This document shows, piece after piece, positions 57,837 to 64,000 of a DNA stretch of 64,000 bases (position 1 is its first letter; every line of letters begins with the position of its first letter). The notes under the pieces are model-generated. The model made no database searches. It was not told where the DNA came from and saw only the letters and a program-made list of their open reading frames with translations. The stretch is from Scedosporium boydii (lineage: Eukaryota > Ascomycota > Sordariomycetes > Microascales > Microascaceae). The translations under genes and the position numbers were made by a program. The stretch covers positions 1 through 64,000 of the forward strand of contig NJFT01000219.1 in NCBI GenBank assembly GCA_002221725.1. Reading direction: 5' to 3'.

Positions 57837-60247
57837 GGTCGATGGAGATCGAGCTTCCTGACCTTCCGTTTCACCCGATCTTCCATCTTTCATCTTCCTT
57901 CTGGATTCCAAAGATAGGTCCGCCGTAAGGGGGCCATGACGACTAACATCGCCGGGTCCCTCGATCCCGGAGACGAACCGATGGCGATGCCAGCCTCCAC
58001 CACATTTTAGATCAAAGCCCAAAGTTTCTCACTCCTCTATGCCAAGATTAGCAACGTCCACATCTCAGACGAAAGGATTCGTCCTATGAGAATAGACTCT
58101 CAACGCACTCACCTCCACCCCCCCATCCAACGCTGACATCCTCATCTAACGGTAACAGCCCGGATACTAAAATAAATCCCACCACCTTCCCTGCATCTCA
58201 TCCCGCATGTTTCAAAGGGCTGTGTGCCGGGTGCAGGAACAGCCGCGATCAAGCGCCGTCCGCCCGTCCCCACATCGATCCTACGCGGGCCAAAGTTTCT
58301 TTATTTTGCGTTTTCTTTAAATAAGCCCAGATGGTGCAATCAGGGGCGAAGGTCCGCCCCCAAGGTGGCTCAAAAAGCTTGGGGTCCTAATTTGGGGGCT
58401 GATGTGCGCTGATGGAGGCTCGCCTAAGCACTTGGTTGGCCTGCTTCGCCCCATGCAGAGAGTGAAAGACCAGGCAAGAGCTGGAACCGGGGGATCTGGT
58501 TAATTAACCGGCATCTTACATACGTCGTGGGATGGATCGACGCTTACAAGGAAGCGGAGAGTTCTTACATCTTGATTCGGATAGATTCTTGTTGTATTTT
58601 ATTTCTAAAAGAATTTGGGGGCCTGTTTTTGCGTACCATCGCCAATCTTTGTGTTAGTGACGGGATCATTTTCATCGAAAATAGTCGCTCACGTCCCACG
58701 ACTGATGTCAGATCCTGCCGACCTTCCGAGGGGGAGGACCAGAATCAGGACTGGAAAATCGAAGAATAATTATAGAAATTTTGTCAATTTCCGCAAGATG
58801 AATCTACTACGTGAAATTTAATTTTCTTGAAGAATGTGCATAAATTACTCGATGGCTCCGATTCTCATTCACATACATGTAATTGGTATTCGTCAGTCAA
58901 GCCTTCGTCTTGCACCGCCGCAACTGGTGATACTCCTGGCATCCAAGCAGCATTTAAACTTTAATAACTGTAATAGCATCCGACGAAAATGAAAGCTTCA
59001 TATCTAGGGAGACAAATAGTCCTGCCTCGAATGGCGAGGATCCGCATATTATGACAAGAGCTATGTACTTCGCAGTTGTCTCACCTTCTGCATGTTGTCC
59101 TTCGCCCACGAATCATCCATATCTTATTGGCAATAGGCAACTTCAGCTCCCCAGGCGAGAAAGGGACTATTATCAGTTCAATCACTTATGTTCCTTCCTG
59201 TCGTCACCTCTCAGCAGCCTCGGGGAATATCACACACGTAAATACTCAAGGACGCACTCTTCTTTGACGTATCGCTTTGGTTTATCAGCTGCCGTGGCAT
59301 TATCAAGTTCATGGACCAGAGAACATCATATCAATTTAATGTCCGGCCTCCTCCGGGCTGCGGATCAGAGGTTGTCTTTAGTAACTTTTTGGAAAAGAAA
59401 CAAAATCCAGGGTTCAAACCTGCCTGCTACCCCCTCCGCCGCCCCCCGTTGGCTATTGTCGGGTGTTAAAAATATCGAATAGCCCTATCACTGCCTAGCC
59501 AAAGCAGGAGACGGCGAGTCTCAGACTGAGGAGAAAGCAGGGATGAAGGGTGGGGAGGGAGAAACCGGAGCCGAGCTGAAGTATATCGAGTCCACAGTCC
59601 ACCCAGCCTGACGCTGTGCGACCTTCCTGTATTACGCCGGAGAAGCACTTACAGGAAGCACAAGGACCAGGCTGTATTCATCCTGACAGCCCTCTCAAGA
59701 CTGTTTCTCAGCTTACCCCTCGCCCCGTTACCGGAAAACCTTTCTGTTTTATCATGGCTTTGTCTATAACGATGGGGGGCCTCAAAACTATATCGTGTAT
59801 ATCAACTCGCAGCCTGGTCCCCATGACTACATTCCACCACCGCCTTATTCAATTACTCACTTAATGCAGAAGAATCAGGGCTAGAGATAGATGGCTCTAG
59901 ATGTCAGACTGCGTGGAAGCTGTGCTGTTCTTTTAATCTCGCCACTTCTTTTCGGGACCGGCAGAAGATCCTAGGCTCGGGCGTTTTCACATACGATTTT
60001 CCTCAAAGAAGCCATTCCGTTTACCCTTGGAGGCTTAAACTATTATGAAACTTGCCTATCTGCCTCTGCCCTCAATAACTTGGCTTTCTCGTTCTGCACA
60101 TGTCAACTTCGAATTTTTCTTCGACAGAGTCCTATATTGCCAGCGGCAAGTCTCGTGGAGATGCTGAAAGGGGCTGGACAGCGCCTTCAAGGCTTCGTGA
60201 CTGCGGTTAGACAACAGTTCACTACTTCACAAGAGTGCGTCACAATA
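57837..60247. other. intergenic region with coding-like fragments near 59.6-60.2 kb
   Basis: From 57837 to about 59600 nothing is supported. From about 59689 to 59882 the plus strand can be read as a protein-like frame (FLFYHGFVYNDGG, HDYIPPPPYSITHLM) that begins after a CCTGACAG acceptor-like site and ends at a TAG. Another frame at about 60120-60235 reads LVEMLKGAGQRLQGFVTAVR. These may be upstream exons, a degraded 5' half of the RBR gene, or remains of a separate gene. No consistent splicing was found. Confidence 0.35.
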
Positions 60248-60407
60248 ATGCTTTACTCCTTCGTCCAGAACAATCGTTTTATGGCCTTCCAGATACACCT
60301 CAGAACTAATTCGGGGACTACTCAGACCCAGCCTCATAACTCTTGGTGCCGATGGGAAGCCACAAGAGATTCCACTAAGCCGGGAACAGAGGGAATGCTC
60401 CATTCGC

Positions 60408-61760
60408 ATGGAGGACCTCCCTTCAGTGTCCACCCTTGAGCTTTCAGATAGCGACGAATCTGGCCGTCCAATAACTGCTAGCACGGGAGAGTTGGAAGAA
60501 GAGGTTCCGTCGTCGCTATGGGCAACCCAAGACTGCGTCATTTGCACCGAGGAACTTTCGGCAAACTTCGACTTCCCAATCGTGTCCGTGAGCAATGCCT
60601 GCAATCATCCCCCTCGGGCATGCACAAGATGCATTCAAAACCAGATCCGAAGTAATATTGACACACGTCGTTGGGATGATGTTCGCTGCCCAGAGTGTAA
60701 TGCGTTGATGGAATATCATGATGTGCAGCGTCTAGCAGATCCCCGAACATTTGAACGGTTTGGAACATCCTTGAGGAAAGCTTCGTTTAATTGAGAACTA
60801 ATCAGGATTGGTGCTTAGGTACGAGCGGCTCTCACTCCAGGTTTTCATCAGCGAGGACCCGGATATCATTACATGCATAGCTGGTTGTGGGTATGCACAG
60901 TCGCATACTACGGGAAGCACACAGCCTATCGTCATCTGCGGCAACTGCGGCGCCCGATCTTGTTTCAAACACGGTGTTCCATGGCACGAAGGCCTGGCTT
61001 GCGACGAGTACGATGAATACCTACGAGACCCGGTGAAATTCATATCAAGGTCCGAGAGGGAGGAAGAAGACGCACGGCGTGAAAGGGAAAGGCAAGAGTA
61101 TGAAGACTTTATATTTGCACAAAACTTATCCGCGAAGGAAATTGCGCGGGAGGAGGCTGAACGTGCGAGGACGGAAAGGAGAGAACGCGAGCGCCGAGAA
61201 GCCGAGTTGGAAAGGGAAAGGCAAGAAAGGCGCCGAGCCGCAGAGATGAAGGCACAACAAGAGGCCGCGACCTTGGCCACTATCGGGAAGATCTCGAAAC
61301 CGTGTCCCGGCTGCCGACGGCCCATTCAAAAGAATGAAGGCTGTCAGCATATGACCTGTAAGTATATGCAATTTCTATCCTCGTTCCTTACTAGCCTCGC
61401 GTTTCTATTGTATATTCTTTCCGGCCCATTCCTCTCAGTTCCACATGTATCCCTTTCAGCTCATTGAGATATTCCTCAGGTTCCCAGTGTCTCCACCAAT
61501 TTTGCTGGAGCTGCAATTTAGCATGGTCTGCTGTGTCCAGTGGACACAGCACAGCTTGTACTACACCACCGTGGGTTCTTGTTACCCAGCAAGAAGAGAT
61601 CTCTCTAACCTTTGCGTATATAGGCATCAAGTGTAATCACCAGTTTTGTTGGGATTGCCGTCATGATATGAGGGCTATTCTTAGAGAAGGGAATCAGTTC
61701 CATAGCCGTCGGTGTCCTTGGCACTCGGATAATATCATGTCAGGGGCGATTCAGACTTAA
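60408..61760 (+). CDS. RBR (RING1-IBR-RING2) E3 ubiquitin ligase, 5' end uncertain
   Basis: RBR ligases take ubiquitin from an E2 onto a RING2 cysteine and then to substrate. Exons: (open from 60248)60408-60757, 60819-61357, then 61480-61760 (389 residues) or 61624-61760 (341 residues). RING1 begins DCVICTEEL and closes with RCPEC. The first intron (60758-60818, GTTTGG donor, CTAAT branch) joins FER|YERLSLQ. The IBR has CIAGCG, CGNCGARSC and HEGLACDEY. A charged Glu/Arg coiled coil of about 80 residues separates IBR from RING2, which starts CPGCRRPIQKNEGCQHMTC and keeps the expected catalytic Cys (GCQHM). After TC there are two alternative RING2 ends, SQCLHQFCWSC and IKCNHQFCWDC. Frame 0 is open and protein-like for 160 bases upstream of 60408 (VLWPSRYTSELIRGLLR), so the true N-terminus is probably earlier. 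Substrate unknown. Confidence 0.82.
61480..61557 (+). other. candidate alternative RING2 exon, copy 1
   Basis: This segment follows a TTCCTCAG site, is in the same phase as copy 2 and encodes SQCLHQFCWSC plus a following W and H/C residues. A GTACTA donor-like site follows at 61558, and the 66 nt to 61623 contain CTAAC and end TATAG. That stretch is in frame whether retained or removed. Confidence 0.55.
61624..61760 (+). other. candidate alternative RING2 exon, copy 2
   Basis: After the TATAG acceptor the segment encodes IKCNHQFCWDCRHDM and a trailing H/C pair (FHSRRCPWH), matching the GNxxH...C end seen in fungal RBR proteins, then the stop. Its DNA is visibly similar to copy 1 over the HQFCW region. 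Confidence 0.65.
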
Positions 61761-62179
61761 TATGCCTGACTCTTTGGTCTGTAAAATTTCAAAATTTCTC
61801 AAGTGCCGAAGGCACATCCCAGAAAGCCTCAAGACTCCGCTTTCCGGGCACTTTGGTCAATGCGCGAAACTGCCGAAGCGGAGGCCGCTTGGATTCGATG
61901 GGTATATATGGCCGGCATGGCCGGAGACGGTCGGGCGGTTTGACCCCACACTCCGGTTACATCAGGTCACTCACGGTGGGCACGCCGGTCTTGGCCGCTC
62001 CGCATTTGCACATGCAGGGTGTAGCAGCAACGACTAGTCAACAGCTATTGGGAAACATTGAGGGAATGAACTTGCTATTATGCCACTCAGCCCGTCTTGT
62101 CATCGTGACGAACAACGCCTGAATTTCCAGACAGCTGCACTTGTGCGCGATTCCCACCTTCCGAACCGTCAAGTTTTTT
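61761..62179. other. convergent 3' spacer
   Basis: This is 419 bp between the stop codons of the RBR gene and the DUF6536 gene. No coding signal or repeat was recognised. Confidence 0.45.
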
Positions 62180-64000
62180 CTAAGAATAATATTCACCGGG
62201 TACCGGTGATTGGACGTCTTCTTCTGAAAATCCGCAGTGGTTACTCCAGCGGCTGCCGTCCCCTTCTACCTTCATCACGCCCCACATAATAGGAGCAAGC
62301 CATAGGTTCGGCCGGGCCGCACCGGAAGTGTCATGGCACGCTGCCGCAATAGCAAAGCTACAGCTCCCTACAATAGGAGCGGCACTTGGCAGTTTGAATC
62401 GCGCCACAACGACGACAGCAAGGACCATCATGAACGAGCCTAGTAGGACCAAAAGCATAGCCAACGGGGAGTATCCGCATTTGACAAGAAACCAATCCTG
62501 AAATCTTCATCCTGTAGCTTCTCTATTGCAACAACGAATATGCTCTGGGAGATAAGCCAGTGTATTGCGATCGAAGCGACAATAAGAGGGATGCTAAATG
62601 CATATGGAAGCTGTAAAAAGTACCGGGTCCGTTGTGCACCCCGAGGACTAGATGACACGCGGGCTGGTTTTCGCTGAACGCCGAATTCGCTCCACTCCTT
62701 GGCGGCCAGCATACACGTGAAGATGGCATTATATTGGAAGTATAGAACCGAAAAGATGAGTTGCGGGAGGTTGGCAAGAAATATGCAGAACAGGTTGTTG
62801 ATACCGATTGAGGCGTCGAGCTCGATGCCATTGATGAGGGCTGTTTCGGAAACGACGCCAATGCCCAAGGACCAAAGACTCTTTGCGTCCCGCGGACCGG
62901 TGATGGAATAGATACCCATTCCCATGAAAGTGAGAGAGGCGACAAGAGCCACCATATACCTTTGGAGGGGCTTTAGTAAGACTTACTAGCCGCTTAGGAG
63001 ACAGCACTTATGTCGGGGGAGATTCACTTACAAGACTATGGTAGAAACCCAGCGTTTTCGACTGACAGCGGCGCCCCAGCGCTTTCGGAGCATGGAATAT
63101 CTTCGAGGTCCCCTCCAGGGCCTCCAAGTCCTCGATAGCCTCACATCGTTTGCTGACGCCAAACAACTTCCCGTGGAAAGCGGATCCGGTTTAGTAGTGA
63201 AACTCTGTAGAGCGTCGCCAAGAACGAGCAACGGCTCGTCGGGGGGCCAGAAGGCTGTATATGCGAGTGCTGATGCCTTGATAGCATTGCAAACCAATAC
63301 CACTATAGCGATATAGATGTTGAAGTTGACCCTGCAAAGCTGCGTCGCGGGTTCGCTCAGGCAATATTTGACGCGGTGACCGAACGGTCGCCAGTCATCG
63401 GCTCGCTCCCTAATCCCAGACACCAAGTTGCGGCATGTCTGGGTACAGAAATCGTAATCCCACAAGTTGGGGCAAATCCAGTCGTAGACGTCTGGCGGGC
63501 ATCCAGCAGACCACATCGTTATAAGCCCACGGTCACGCTGCTCAAATAAAGCGGTTCGCTGTCTTCGTGCTGCTCTCGCTCGGAGACAAGTATCACATCC
63601 CTCCTCGCCCGCTGGAATGCAGTGGCATATTCGTCAATACAAGCTACATTTGTCAAGTTCTCGACCCCACTCCTCATGACGATATTTAGAGCCGCCCGTT
63701 GCCGTGGGGGGAGGGCTGCGTAACCTCCGGGTTGCTCAAACCGATCGTCGACATTATAAACTGTATAGTCAAGAACCGATATTGACGAGAAGACGACAGA
63801 ATTAAATCTGAGGCAAAAAGGTTAGGTCTTAGTCGAAATGGGCCGCTATTGAGGGCATGCAACTGACAGGAGGTGAAGGTGAACAGATGAGAGAACCAGT
63901 AACGACCACAACACACGCCGCCTCACAGGTACGGCTGATAGATTTCGTATACTCGGAATTCCGATATCCAACCACCGGCCTTTTATATGGGCCTCGCTCA
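62180..64000 (-). pseudogene. DUF6536 multi-membrane protein, two frameshifts, N-terminus off the window
   Basis: Fungal DUF6536 proteins are polytopic membrane proteins of unknown function. Minus-strand exons: beyond 64000 to 63868, 63807-63032 and 62959-62180. Introns 63867-63808 (GTCAGT, TTGCCTCAG) and 63031-62960 (GTAAGT, CCAAAG) join conserved sequence. Motifs in order: HIKGRWLDIGIPSIRNLSAV, VLWSLLVLSSVHLHLLFNS, NLTNVACIDEYATAF, YDWICPNLW, VKYCLSEP, PLLVLGDALQSFTTKPD, LISQSIF, CGYSPLAMLLVLL, IVGSCSFAIAAACH and the C-terminal HCGF...PVPGEYYS. The frame shifts at about 63526-63528 (a CCC/GGG run) and about 62497-62502; each fits the absence of one base. Without them the protein would be continuous. 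It is either recently disabled or affected by assembly errors; intact introns and motifs argue that any decay is recent. Confidence 0.75.

Noticed and set aside
59402..59420. GGGTTCAAACC, like a tRNA T loop
   Set aside because: Four of five T-stem pairs form, but no matching acceptor or anticodon arm is present upstream.
60080..60439. 119-codon plus-strand frame as a separate gene
   Set aside because: Its first half looks protein-like, but the second half overlaps the RBR frame out of phase; treated as a fragment upstream of that gene instead.

Overview
This is a window of a filamentous ascomycete genome (Pezizomycotina, possibly Sordariomycetes). The evidence is split genes with short introns (about 60-120 nt, GTRNGT donors, CTAAC-type branch sites), a velvet-domain regulator, Zn2Cys6 zinc-cluster factors with fungal-specific middle domains, DUF7729 and DUF6536 proteins, and ALG8 and L-type lectin secretory genes. 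I spliced every gene by hand and checked it for intact reading phase. No species can be named from the sequence alone.

Left end (1-7.3 kb): an Asg1-like zinc-cluster transcription factor (+, six exons, the first being only its ATG) converges on a VelC-type velvet gene (-). From about 7.3 to 32.0 kb I can support no gene. This roughly 24.7 kb stretch lies upstream of velC and holds pyrimidine/purine tracts, a G-rich block, a 21-base T run and copies of a short palindrome, TACGAAGTAC.

Middle (32-57.7 kb): a GPI-anchor-type DUF7729 cell-surface protein (-); a full-size ABC-B/MDR efflux pump (-, five exons); and a second zinc-cluster factor (+). The last two are divergent across 4 kb that contains a 187-bp element with 35-bp terminal inverted repeats, a MITE candidate. 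Next come a Xaa-Pro aminopeptidase (+), an ER/Golgi L-type lectin ending in a KKxx retrieval signal (-), ALG8 glucosyltransferase (+) and a secreted low-complexity protein with an NP-pentapeptide tandem repeat (-). The lectin and ALG8 are head to head and both serve N-glycoprotein biogenesis.

Right end (57.7-64 kb): an RBR (RING-IBR-RING) ubiquitin ligase whose RING2 exon is present in two tandem versions and whose 5' part is unclear, then a DUF6536 multi-membrane protein gene (-) that leaves the window on the right. The latter keeps its introns and family motifs but carries two single-base-type frameshifts.

No tRNA, rRNA, CRISPR array, autonomous transposon or biosynthetic cluster was supported. 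The items most worth following up are the duplicated RING2 exon, the MITE in the pump/regulator divergent promoter, the dispersed palindrome family and the long empty region beside velC.
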